A DNA stretch of 9,162 nt, taken from NCBI GenBank assembly GCA_964514215.1, contig CAZEPW010000090.1, positions 1 through 9,162 on the forward strand, read 5' to 3'. Below, one piece after another: positions 1 through 7,145 of the stretch; position 1 is the first letter of the stretch, and the number at the start of each line of letters is the position of its first letter. The notes under the pieces were generated by a model. The model searched no databases and was not told the DNA's origin. It saw only the letters and a list, made by a program, of their open reading frames with translations. Both the position numbers and the translations under genes were made by a program. Origin of the DNA: CAYQUC01 sp964514215 (GTDB lineage: Bacteria; Pseudomonadota; Gammaproteobacteria; UBA6429; Thiohalophilaceae).

Positions 1-1
1 A

Positions 2-1450
2 TTAAGTGTTTTGGCTGTAGGAAGTATGATTGGAGAATCACAAGCGGCTAACTGGACGATGTTGCAAGGTACCGAACGAGCAGCTGCTGCTGGTCGGGCA
101 AAGGTATGGGGGTTTATTGAAGCTGCTTATCAAAAAGATGTTAGTGATAAAAATAATTTTGTAGGTACACCAGGTAATAACTACGAATTTGTACCACCAA
201 AATTAATTGGGCCGGATTTAGAATCGCAAGATGGTTTTAATGTGCGTCGTGCGCGGGTTGGCGTGCGTGGTATTGGCATGCCATTAGATAGTAATGTGAA
301 CTATTTTTTATTGGCTGAGTTTGGTAATAATGGTATTACTCATGGTGATGGTGGTTCAGTTAAATTAACGGATGCCAGTATTACAATGAATCAAATTGAC
401 GGTATGCGGGTTCGAGTGGGGGCATTTAAAGTACCTACTTTTGAAGAAGGTTATCAAGCGATCCACGTATTTGATTATATCAACTTTTCTCAAGTTGCAA
501 ATCAAATGATGTTAGAACGTTTTCCAAATAAAACTGCAACACTAAACCGAAATAATGTTCAGGGTTTTCAATTTACTGATGGTAATAATGAGTCTGCATT
601 TAATCGATTTAACCAACCTGTTGGTGCCTTTCGTGATGTCGGTATTCAGTTTTTTGATAGTTTTCGAACTGGCGATTGGGATTCAACTTATGCTGTAATG
701 TATGGCAATGGTAATGGTGTTAATTTCTCCGACAATGATAATAATAAAGATTTACATTTATATATATCAACAGAACGTGTTTATGGTGGAGCTGGACCAT
801 TCCGTCAAGGTTGGAAATTTTTTGCATGGAGTCAAACTGGTCAACGAACATTATATAATCCTGCTACTCCCTTTGCTACTGGACCTGGTATCGATAATGA
901 ACCCGGTGGAAAACAGGTTTATGATCGTAAACGAATGGGCGTTGGTACAAAATATTTAAGAGGTCAGTGGCGTGTCACTGCTGAATACTTAGCTGGTGAA
1001 GGTATGATTTTTTTAGGGCCGGATAATCCATCATTTACTATAACGGCTCCTTGTGTTGATGCTGCTTCTGCGCCTGTTACAGCTTGTGCTGCTTCAGCAA
1101 ATCGACCTTTACTTGCCGATGGCCGAAAAGGTAAATCTGATGGTTTTTATCTTGAAGGTGGTTGGAAAATTCCTGGTACTAAATGGGAACTAGATGCTCG
1201 TTATGACGTTTATAATCGTTTAACTAACGCTGTCCAACGAGCTGGCCCTTGTGCATTTAATTTCAAGTTTGAAACTATTACTTTAGGCGCTCAATATCAC
1301 ATGAATAAGAAAACGCGTTTAACGTTTAATGCTGCAGACAGAAAGTTTGATTCGCCTCAATGTCCTGCACCAGCTGCTGGTGGTAATCCAAATAACAATT
1401 TACATTCAGTTGGTAATTTATATGGAGTTCAAGTTCGTCATATTTTCTAA
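2..1450 (+). CDS. Outer-membrane porin, phosphate-selective porin O/P-like (5' end cut off)
   Basis: This is a beta-barrel outer-membrane channel for small solutes. The reading frame is open from the window edge. Its first visible residues (LSVLAVGSMIGESQAANW) look like the hydrophobic core and cleavage site of a Sec signal peptide, with cleavage likely after SQA or QAA near base 46-49, so the true start lies upstream. The TTG at 11 and ATG at 26 would truncate the signal and are unlikely starts. The mature part, about 465 residues, shows alternating beta-strand patterns with Gly/Asn-rich loops. Near base 237 it has the segment FNVRRARVGVRG, which resembles the RRAR strand of OprO/OprP-type porins, and it ends in Phe (VRHIF), the usual C-terminal signal for barrel insertion. 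Four Cys codons (1052, 1085, 1250, 1361) fall in predicted loops. A strong terminator follows. The porin role is fairly certain; phosphate specificity is only a family resemblance, and another anion or general porin is possible. Confidence 0.8.
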   Translation, partial: LSVLAVGSMIGESQAANWTMLQGTERAAAAGRAKVWGFIEAAYQKDVSDKNNFVGTPGNNYEFVPPKLIGPDLESQDGFNVRRARVGVRGIGMPLDSNVNYFLLAEFGNNGITHGDGGSVKLTDASITMNQIDGMRVRVGAFKVPTFEEGYQAIHVFDYINFSQVANQMMLERFPNKTATLNRNNVQGFQFTDGNNESAFNRFNQPVGAFRDVGIQFFDSFRTGDWDSTYAVMYGNGNGVNFSDNDNNKDLHLYISTERVYGGAGPFRQGWKFFAWSQTGQRTLYNPATPFATGPGIDNEPGGKQVYDRKRMGVGTKYLRGQWRVTAEYLAGEGMIFLGPDNPSFTITAPCVDAASAPVTACAASANRPLLADGRKGKSDGFYLEGGWKIPGTKWELDARYDVYNRLTNAVQRAGPCAFNFKFETITLGAQYHMNKKTRLTFNAADRKFDSPQCPAPAAGGNPNNNLHSVGNLYGVQVRHIF

Positions 1451-1477
1451 AGTTCTTTGTTAATGTCACTTTAAGAT

Positions 1478-1508
1478 ACCGGAATCAATTTGATTCCGGT
1501 TTTTTTTT
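1478..1508 (+). terminator. Rho-independent terminator after the porin gene
   Basis: The arms ACCGGAATCAA and TTGATTCCGGT are perfectly complementary over 11 bases around a single central base, so the practical hairpin is about 9-10 bp with a short loop. It is followed directly by a run of T (1500-1508). It lies 28 bp past the porin stop codon and separates the porin from ndk. Confidence 0.92.
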
Positions 1509-1564
1509 GTCGCTTATTCAATCGTTTTTTCTAATGCAAATCTGAAGTTATTTAACAGTTTTTA

Positions 1565-1594
1565 TTGCTTGAAGCCCTCTACTAACGGTAAAAT
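1565..1594 (+). promoter_or_regulatory. Candidate sigma-70 promoter for ndk
   Basis: TTGCTT (1565-1570) and TAAAAT (1589-1594) are separated by 18 bp and lie downstream of the porin terminator. The -10 matches the consensus at 5 of 6 bases, the -35 only at 3 of 6. Transcription would start near 1600, giving an untranslated leader of roughly 70 nt. This is inferred from the sequence pattern alone. Confidence 0.35.
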
Positions 1595-1673
1595 GCGGCT
1601 CAATTTTCAATTATAAACTCACTTAATCTTTGGGTTTATTTAATTTATATAACATTTAATTCTGGAGTATTTC

Positions 1674-2105
1674 ATGTCTGTAGAACGTACTATTTCAATC
1701 ATTAAACCGGATGCTGTTGCAAAAAATGTGATTGGTGACATTTATAGCCGCTTTGAAAAAGCCGGTTTAAAAATTATTGCCGCTAAAATGATTCAATTAA
1801 CACAAGAAAAGGCCGGTGAATTTTATGCTGTTCATAAGGAGCGACCATTTTATGGTGAATTAGTGTCGTTTATGACTTCGGGGCCGGTTATGGTTCAATT
1901 ATTGGAAGGCGAAGATGCGATAGCTAAACACCGTGATGTGATGGGAGCAACTAATCCAGCAGAAGCAACAGCAGGTACTATTCGTGCGGATTTTGCGACT
2001 TCAATTGATGAAAATGCGGTGCATGGTTCTGATGGGCCTGATACTGCAAAAGCTGAAACGGCGTTCTTTTTCAGTGATGCTGAGATTTGTCCTCGGCTTC
2101 GTTAA
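1674..2105 (+). CDS. ndk: Nucleoside diphosphate kinase
   Basis: Ndk transfers the gamma-phosphate from ATP to other nucleoside diphosphates through a phospho-histidine intermediate, keeping (d)NTP pools balanced in the cytoplasm. The protein is 143 residues, the same length as E. coli Ndk. All the family's active-site residues can be seen: K11, Y51, R87, T93, R104, N114 and the phosphorylated H117 in NAVHGSD. The C-terminus (EICPRLR) also matches the gammaproteobacterial form. The start is supported by GGAG at 1664-1667, six bases before the ATG, and by the usual MSVERTISIIKPDAV opening. It stands alone: a terminator precedes it and 197 bp separate it from the next gene. No clear intrinsic terminator follows; an AT-rich inverted repeat at 2144-2171 is the nearest candidate structure. 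Confidence 0.98.
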   Translation: MSVERTISIIKPDAVAKNVIGDIYSRFEKAGLKIIAAKMIQLTQEKAGEFYAVHKERPFYGELVSFMTSGPVMVQLLEGEDAIAKHRDVMGATNPAEATAGTIRADFATSIDENAVHGSDGPDTAKAETAFFFSDAEICPRLR

Positions 2106-2143
2106 AATATATAATATTCAAATAGTTACAAAAAATACTCATT

Positions 2144-2171
2144 ATGTTGTTACCTATTGTCATTACAACAT
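2144..2171. repeat. Short inverted repeat downstream of ndk
   Basis: ATGTTGT (2144-2150) pairs with ACAACAT (2165-2171) around a 14-nt loop. There is no following T-run, so it is a poor intrinsic terminator. It could stabilise the 3' end of the ndk transcript, bind a regulator, or be chance in AT-rich DNA. Confidence 0.3.
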
Positions 2172-2236
2172 GGTGAGTTTGATTTATTTCTCAGCCTGAG
2201 TGAATTACGGCTATGTTCTAATTTCATGTTAATATA

Positions 2237-2261
2237 GCTTTTTAACGTGATACCAAAAAGC
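2237..2261. repeat. AT-rich stem-loop upstream of the large oxidoreductase gene
   Basis: GCTTTTT (2237-2243) is complementary to AAAAAGC (2255-2261) with an 11-nt loop. It ends about 40 bp before the ATG at 2303. A weak promoter-like pair (TTTAAC at 2241-2246 and TTAAAT at 2264-2269, 17 bp apart) overlaps it. Either reading is tentative. Confidence 0.25.
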
Positions 2262-2302
2262 CCTTAAATAGAACTACTAATAGCCAGGACACTGCGAGAA
2301 TA

Positions 2303-5300
2303 ATGACCAGCCGAATCCGCGAGATCCCTTATAATTATACATCATTTTCTGATCGGGAAATTGTTTGTCGATTTTTAGACGAACAAGCTTGGGATACGCT
2401 TAATGAGCTACGTGATGAACGTGTTACTGGACGTTCTGCGCGGATGTTGTTTGAAGTGTTGGGCGACATGTGGGTGGTGGTACGTAATCCATTTATTCAG
2501 GATGATTTGCTCGGCAATAAAAAACGAAGAATGGCTTTAATTCAAGCCTTAAATCATCGCCTTGAGCAAATTCGAGCTCGAGCTGAAAATAATCCTCATG
2601 CATTACAGCTTGTTGAACAAACAAAAATTGCGGTTGATGAGTTTGAGGACTGGTTTCCAAGGCAATTAGAGCTTCGAAAACGTGTTTTGAAACGTTTTAG
2701 TAAAGCGACTCGTGCTGATAATGTTGATTTTAGTGGCCTCGCACGAGTTTCGCATGTGACAGATGCTTCAGATTGGCGTGTTGAATATCCGTTAGTTGTT
2801 GTTGCCCCTGAAACTGAACAGCAAATTCAATTCATTGTGCAGGCCTGTCTTGATTTAAATTTATCCATTATTCCGCGTGGTGGCGGCACTGGTTACACTG
2901 GTGGTGCGGTGCCATTAATGGCTGATAGTGTGGTGATTAACACTGAAAAATTAGAGCATGTTTATGAGGTTAGAGAGCGAAACCTACCTGGTGTTGATAC
3001 TTTGGTTAAAACTATTGCTGTTGAAGCAGGGGTTGTGACCAAACGCGTATCAGAAGCGGCGAGTCGATCTGATTTGGTTTTTGCGGTTGATCCTACTTCT
3101 CAAGATGCTTCTTGTATTGGCGGTAATATAGCGATGAATGCCGGTGGTAAAAAAGCGGTGTTATGGGGAACAACACTTGATAATTTAGTCTCGTGGAGAA
3201 TGGTAACACCTTCGGCTAAGTGGTTACAGGTCGAACGTTTGTATCATAACTTAGGAAAAATTCATGAACAGGAATTTGCTGAGTTTCGTTTAACCTTATT
3301 TCATGCCGATGGTAAAACTCAAACAGGTGAATCAGAGACTTTACGAATTCCGGGCGGTGAACTGCGCAAGCAGGGTTTGGGTAAGGATGTTACTAATAAA
3401 TTTTTAGGCGGATTACCGGGGGTTCAAAAAGAAGGTTGTGATGGTATTATTACCTCTGCTGTTTTTGTTTTGCATCAAAAACCACTGTTTACTCGAACGG
3501 TTTGTTTAGAATTTTTTGGCAGTAATATTAAACTTGCGGTTCCGGCTATTGTTGAAACGAAAGATTATATTGATAATTTAGAGTCGGTTGTGCTTGCCGG
3601 AATGGAGCATTTGGATGAACGTTATGTCCGTGCGGTTAAATATACCACTAAAGCCGCTCGACGTGATCTACCTAAGATGGTGTTGCTCATTGATGTTAGT
3701 GGTGATATTGAAAATGATGTTGCGACTGCTGCCTCTGAAATTATCCGTTTGGCAAATTTACGTAATGCCGAAGGTTTTGTTGCTGTTAGTGATGATGCGC
3801 GACAACATTTTTGGGCGGATAGAACGCGAACGGCTGCTATTGCAGCGCATACTAATGCTTTTAAAATAAATGAAGATGTTGTTATTCCGCTTAATAGATT
3901 AGCTGAATATAATGATGGTATTGAGCGAATTAATATTGAGCTATCAACTAAAAATAAGATTGATATTGTTGATTTAGTTTTGAATTATCTTGAATCGGAT
4001 ATGCCCGAACGTTTTTCATTACGGGCAGGCGAGGTTCCTGTTTTTGATGAAAGTAAAGAAACGGAAAATATATTTTCTGATAAACAAAAAACCGCAATTT
4101 TATTAATCCAAAACGTTAAACAGCAGTGGCAGGAAGCTTTGGCCTCATTAGATAGTTCGGCTAAAGAGAAAATTGTTTTATTAAAAAAATTAAACCCCGG
4201 TTTTGATTTTTCTGAAATTGAATTTGAAGATGTCAGTGTTTTTGAATTATTACAACAACGTGATATTCGCATTTCATACCAACAAAGTATCGAACAGGCT
4301 TTAAAAGAAATTTTTAATGGTCATGAATTAACTGAGGTTCGAAATAAGTTCGACCAACTTCATAAAGACAAACGTTCTAGCCGAATTTTTGTGGCGACAC
4401 ACATGCACGCTGGTGATGGTAATGTGCACACTAATATCCCGGTGAATTCCAACGATTATATGATGATGCAGGAAGCGGAATTGGTGGTTGACCGAATAAT
4501 GGTGCTTGCGGAATCGCTTGATGGGGTTATCTCTGGTGAACATGGTATTGGGATTACCAAACTAAAGTATTTGGCCCCGGAAATTATTAAAAGTTTTGCT
4601 GAGTATAAACAAAAAGTTGATCCAAAAAATGTTTTTAATCCCGGTAAATTAACCGAACAATCGGGTTTAGAGCAAGCCTACACACCATCTTTAAGATTAT
4701 TGCAACAAGAAGCATTAATTTTAGAGGCAAGTGATTTAGGCAGCTTAAATAATATGGTTAAAGATTGTTTGCGCTGCGGTAAGTGTAAACCCGTGTGTAC
4801 CACGCATGTGCCACGAGCCAATTTATTTTATTCACCGCGAAATAAAATTTTAGCATCTGGGTTAATTGTTGAAGCTTTTTTATATGAAGAGCAAACCCGG
4901 CGTGGTATTTCGATTCGTCACTTTGATGAAATGAATGATATCGCCGACCATTGTACAGTTTGTCATAAATGTTTGAGTCCTTGCCCGGTGGATATTGATT
5001 TTGGTGATGTCTCGGTGCGAATGCGTAATATTTTAAATTCCCATGGTAAAAAACGTCGCAACATGGTGACTTGGTTTTCAATGCAGTTTTTAAATATTAC
5101 CGATCCGACCACCATCAAAGTGTTTCGAACCGTTGCCATAAAATGGGGCTATGCTGGACAACGTTTGGCCTATTTGATAATGAAAAAATTATTAGTGGCC
5201 AATAAAAAGAGTTTGCCGCGCAATACCACGGGTAAAACACCAATTACGCAGCAGGTGATTCATTTTATGAAAAAACCAATGCCGGGTCACTTGCCTGCGA

Positions 5301-6169
5301 AAACAATGCGGGCTTTACTGGGGGTTGAGGATAATAAATCGGTTTTTATTTTACGGGATGCCCGTAAGGTCACTGAGCAGTCTGATTCGGTTTTTTATTT
5401 TCCGGGCTGTGGTTCTGAGCGTTTATTTTCAGAAGTTGGTTTGGCAACGTTAGCGATGTTATATGAATCTGGTGCTCAAACGGTGTTGCCTCCAGGTTAT
5501 TTGTGTTGTGGTTATCCGCAAACGGCGGGTGGCAATGAAGCCAAAGGCACTCAGATCTCGGTTGATAATCAGGTTTTATTTCATCGGATTGCCAATACAT
5601 TAAATTACATGGATATTAAAACCGTGATAGTGTCTTGTGGTACTTGTATGGATCAATTGCAAAAATATCAGTTTGATAAAATATTTCCGGGTTGTCGGTT
5701 ATTGGATATCCATGAATATTTGATGGAGCAGGGTGTTACAGTTGATAAGGTATCCGGGGTGCAATATTTATATCACGATCCTTGTCATACTCCGATGAAA
5801 ATACACAATCCAATTAAAGTGGCGAGTTCGTTACTGAATAAGCAGGTTACGTTATCGGATCGTTGCTGTGGCGAAGCGGGAACCTTTGCTGTTTCTCGTC
5901 CTGATATTGCAACTCAAGTACGTTTTCGAAAGCTTGAAGAATTGCAAAAAGGCTTGAGTTCGATAAAAGAGGAAAGTAAAACGAATAAGGTTAAAATATT
6001 AACGTCTTGCCCTGCTTGTCAGCAAGGGTTATCTCGCTATAGTGATGATACTGGAATGGAGACGGGTTATATTGTGCTTGAGTTGGCAAATGCCAATCTT
6101 GGAAAGCAATGGCAAGTTGAATTTGTTGATAAAATTAAAAATGGTGGAACCGAAAGTGTTTTGTTATAG
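2303..6169 (+). CDS. DUF3683-type FAD-dependent 2-hydroxyacid dehydrogenase fused to Fe-S and CCG domains
   Basis: This giant redox enzyme (1288 residues) probably oxidises a 2-hydroxyacid at FAD and passes electrons through Fe-S centres to a membrane or cytoplasmic acceptor; the substrate is unknown. Residues 1-130 are the DUF3683-like head (NYTSFSDREIV, RSARMLFEVLGD). Residues about 160-395 are a PCMH-type FAD-binding domain with PRGGGTGYTGG at 191-201 and IGGNIAMNAGG at 272-282. The FAD-oxidase C domain (about 395-790) holds the catalytic-type HMHAGDGNVH (700-709) and GEHGIG (745-750). Two 4Fe-4S motifs follow: C822/825/828/832 and C884/887/890/894. Two cysteine-rich (CCG) domains finish it: PGCG 1034-1037, CCG 1068-1070, CGTC 1112-1115; then HDPCH 1158-1162, CCG 1188-1190, CPAC 1236-1239. 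It is like GlcD plus GlcF in one chain. All motifs are intact. I see no membrane segment or signal peptide. The ribosome site is weak (AGGA at 2286-2289, 13 bases upstream), but the MTSRIREIPYNYTSF opening matches homologues as I recall them. Confidence 0.88.
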   Translation: MTSRIREIPYNYTSFSDREIVCRFLDEQAWDTLNELRDERVTGRSARMLFEVLGDMWVVVRNPFIQDDLLGNKKRRMALIQALNHRLEQIRARAENNPHALQLVEQTKIAVDEFEDWFPRQLELRKRVLKRFSKATRADNVDFSGLARVSHVTDASDWRVEYPLVVVAPETEQQIQFIVQACLDLNLSIIPRGGGTGYTGGAVPLMADSVVINTEKLEHVYEVRERNLPGVDTLVKTIAVEAGVVTKRVSEAASRSDLVFAVDPTSQDASCIGGNIAMNAGGKKAVLWGTTLDNLVSWRMVTPSAKWLQVERLYHNLGKIHEQEFAEFRLTLFHADGKTQTGESETLRIPGGELRKQGLGKDVTNKFLGGLPGVQKEGCDGIITSAVFVLHQKPLFTRTVCLEFFGSNIKLAVPAIVETKDYIDNLESVVLAGMEHLDERYVRAVKYTTKAARRDLPKMVLLIDVSGDIENDVATAASEIIRLANLRNAEGFVAVSDDARQHFWADRTRTAAIAAHTNAFKINEDVVIPLNRLAEYNDGIERINIELSTKNKIDIVDLVLNYLESDMPERFSLRAGEVPVFDESKETENIFSDKQKTAILLIQNVKQQWQEALASLDSSAKEKIVLLKKLNPGFDFSEIEFEDVSVFELLQQRDIRISYQQSIEQALKEIFNGHELTEVRNKFDQLHKDKRSSRIFVATHMHAGDGNVHTNIPVNSNDYMMMQEAELVVDRIMVLAESLDGVISGEHGIGITKLKYLAPEIIKSFAEYKQKVDPKNVFNPGKLTEQSGLEQAYTPSLRLLQQEALILEASDLGSLNNMVKDCLRCGKCKPVCTTHVPRANLFYSPRNKILASGLIVEAFLYEEQTRRGISIRHFDEMNDIADHCTVCHKCLSPCPVDIDFGDVSVRMRNILNSHGKKRRNMVTWFSMQFLNITDPTTIKVFRTVAIKWGYAGQRLAYLIMKKLLVANKKSLPRNTTGKTPITQQVIHFMKKPMPGHLPAKTMRALLGVEDNKSVFILRDARKVTEQSDSVFYFPGCGSERLFSEVGLATLAMLYESGAQTVLPPGYLCCGYPQTAGGNEAKGTQISVDNQVLFHRIANTLNYMDIKTVIVSCGTCMDQLQKYQFDKIFPGCRLLDIHEYLMEQGVTVDKVSGVQYLYHDPCHTPMKIHNPIKVASSLLNKQVTLSDRCCGEAGTFAVSRPDIATQVRFRKLEELQKGLSSIKEESKTNKVKILTSCPACQQGLSRYSDDTGMETGYIVLELANANLGKQWQVEFVDKIKNGGTESVLL

Positions 6170-6177
6170 ATTTGCCG

Positions 6178-6214
6178 GGTGGGCTGAACGCCCACCAAGA
6201 ATTTAATTTTTAAA
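6178..6214 (+). terminator. GC-rich hairpin between convergent genes, probable terminator
   Basis: GGTGGGC (6178-6184) pairs perfectly with GCCCACC (6190-6196) around a 5-nt loop, beginning 9 bp after the stop codon of the large oxidoreductase gene. Downstream on + is an interrupted T-rich stretch (AATTTAATTTTT). On the minus strand, for rpiA, no T-run follows. It therefore best fits a weak + strand terminator, perhaps also acting as a 3' barrier for rpiA. The GGTGGGC/GCCCACC core resembles hairpins that are dispersed in many proteobacterial genomes. Confidence 0.6.
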
Positions 6215-6222
6215 TGCGTAAA

Positions 6223-6879
6223 TTAATCGATAACAGTGACACCCGTTGGTGTTCCAAGTAATAAAATATCGGCTGGTCGTTTAGCAAATAAACCATTTGT
6301 GACAACACCGGTGAGATGGTTTAGTTGCTCTTCTAATTGTACCGGATTCATAATTTCTAAATTATGTATATCCAAAATAACATTGCCATTATCGGTCGTA
6401 AAGTTTTCCCGTAATACCGGTTCACCGCCGAGTTTGACGATTTCTCTAGCGACATAACTTTGAGCCATTGGGATGACTTCAACGGGAAGTGGAAATTTAC
6501 CCATAATATCAACTAATTTTGATTCATCGGCAATACACACGAATTTTTTACTGGCTGCTGCAACAATTTTTTCTCTGGTGAGCGCGCCGCCGCCGCCTTT
6601 AATAAGATGCAAATGTCGGTTAGATTCATCGGCTCCATCAATATAGACTGAAATTTCGTTAACTGAATTTAAGTCAAATACTTCGATTCCATGCGCTTTT
6701 AACCTATCAGCACTGGTGACTGAGCTGGCAACGGTGCCTTCAATTTTACCTTTAATTTTTGCCAATTCATCTATGAAAAAATTAGCAGTAGAGCCTGTGC
6801 CGACACCGATGATGGTACCTGGAACAACGTGTTCGATTGCAGCCTTTGCGACGGCTTGTTTCATTTCATCTTGATTCAT
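6223..6879 (-). CDS. rpiA: Ribose-5-phosphate isomerase A
   Basis: RpiA interconverts ribose-5-phosphate and ribulose-5-phosphate in the non-oxidative pentose phosphate pathway, supplying ribose for nucleotides. The 218-residue product has nearly the same length as E. coli RpiA (219) and the same key positions: phosphate-binding GVGTGSTA (25-32), D81 and D84 in DGADE, K94 in the glycine-rich KGGGGALTREK segment, and the catalytic base E103. The C-terminal NGLFAKRPADILLLGTP segment is also typical. The start is fixed by GGGAG (plus-strand CTCCC at 6886-6890), six bases before the ATG. The gene converges on the large oxidoreductase gene (53 bp between stop codons, with a hairpin) and is divergent from ilvA across 266 bp, an arrangement also known in other Gammaproteobacteria. 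Nothing is truncated or unusual. Confidence 0.98.
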   Translation of the reverse strand: MNQDEMKQAVAKAAIEHVVPGTIIGVGTGSTANFFIDELAKIKGKIEGTVASSVTSADRLKAHGIEVFDLNSVNEISVYIDGADESNRHLHLIKGGGGALTREKIVAAASKKFVCIADESKLVDIMGKFPLPVEVIPMAQSYVAREIVKLGGEPVLRENFTTDNGNVILDIHNLEIMNPVQLEEQLNHLTGVVTNGLFAKRPADILLLGTPTGVTVID

Positions 6880-6987
6880 TATTTGCTCCCGATTTAAGTC
6901 TAGAATTTATTTGTATGAGTATTATTCACCGGATGTGTATTGGAATGAAGGTGCAGGGGAAATGGGCTAAATTAAACGATAATAAGT

Positions 6988-7016
6988 ACTCTATAAATGC
7001 TCATTTTTGACTTCAA
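6988..7016 (-). promoter_or_regulatory. Candidate sigma-70 promoter for rpiA
   Basis: On the minus strand TTGAAG (plus 7011-7016) and TAGAGT (plus 6988-6993) are 17 bp apart; each matches the consensus at 4 of 6 bases. The implied leader is about 100 nt. No better-spaced pair was found closer to the rpiA start, although TAATAC near 6919-6924 could serve as an alternative -10. Confidence 0.3.
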
Positions 7017-7051
7017 AATAGCAGATTACTGCAAATTATTCCTATGTCCGA

Positions 7052-7090
7052 CAGACTCCTGTATAAAGTAACTCACGCTATACTTGTCTG
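7052..7090. repeat. Nested inverted repeat upstream of ilvA
   Basis: CAGAC (7052-7056) pairs with GTCTG (7086-7090), and inside it GTATA (7061-7065) pairs with TATAC (7079-7083), leaving a 13-nt loop and an asymmetric internal loop. It ends 55 bp before the ilvA start. There is no T-run, so it is not an ordinary attenuator-terminator. A protein-binding site or a leader RNA fold is possible. TATACT (7079-7084) and TATTAT (7098-7103) are -10-like hexamers here, but neither has a good -35, so I do not call an ilvA promoter. Confidence 0.25.
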
Positions 7091-7145
7091 AATCCGGTAT
7101 TATACAGCTTAAAAATACTCAAATGTAAATAATGAGATAGGACTA

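Larger units (their letters stand above)
6907..7132. repeat. Imperfect inverted pair flanking the divergent rpiA/ilvA promoter region
   Basis: On + at 6907-6923 the sequence is TTATTTGTATGAGTATT. At 7114-7132 lies AATACTCAAATGTAAATAA, whose reverse complement is TTATTTACATTTGAGTATT. The two share TTATTT, AT and GAGTATT and face each other, so in the direction of transcription each gene has AATACTCA followed by an AT-rich run about 26-44 nt before its start codon. It may be a shared leader or operator element or coincidence in AT-rich DNA. Confidence 0.25.

Noticed and set aside
702..959. Open frame of 85 codons inside the porin gene
   Set aside because: It lies wholly within the porin in another frame, has low-complexity content (MAMVMVLISP, KIYIYIYQ) and no ribosome site or family resemblance.
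26..1450. ATG at 26 preceded by AGGAAG as the true porin start
   Set aside because: It would remove most of a clear signal-peptide core that continues in frame to the window edge; the spacing from AGGAAG to ATG is also very short. The gene is better read as 5' truncated.
1984..2199. Small frame overlapping the end of ndk and the following gap
   Set aside because: Most of it overlaps the conserved, catalytic end of ndk in another frame, and the remainder is AT-rich noncoding DNA; no supporting motif.
4758..5081. Minus-strand frame opposite the Fe-S region of the large oxidoreductase
   Set aside because: It is antisense to intact cysteine motifs. The same reasoning rejects the other antisense frames near 3985-4272, 4328-4543, 5370-5600 and 7628-7828, and the plus-strand frame opposite rpiA at 6236-6457.
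2303..6169. Two or more genes accidentally fused by sequencing error
   Set aside because: The frame is continuous, and the linkers between the FAD, Fe-S and CCG parts match the single-chain family I know from Pseudomonas-type genomes.
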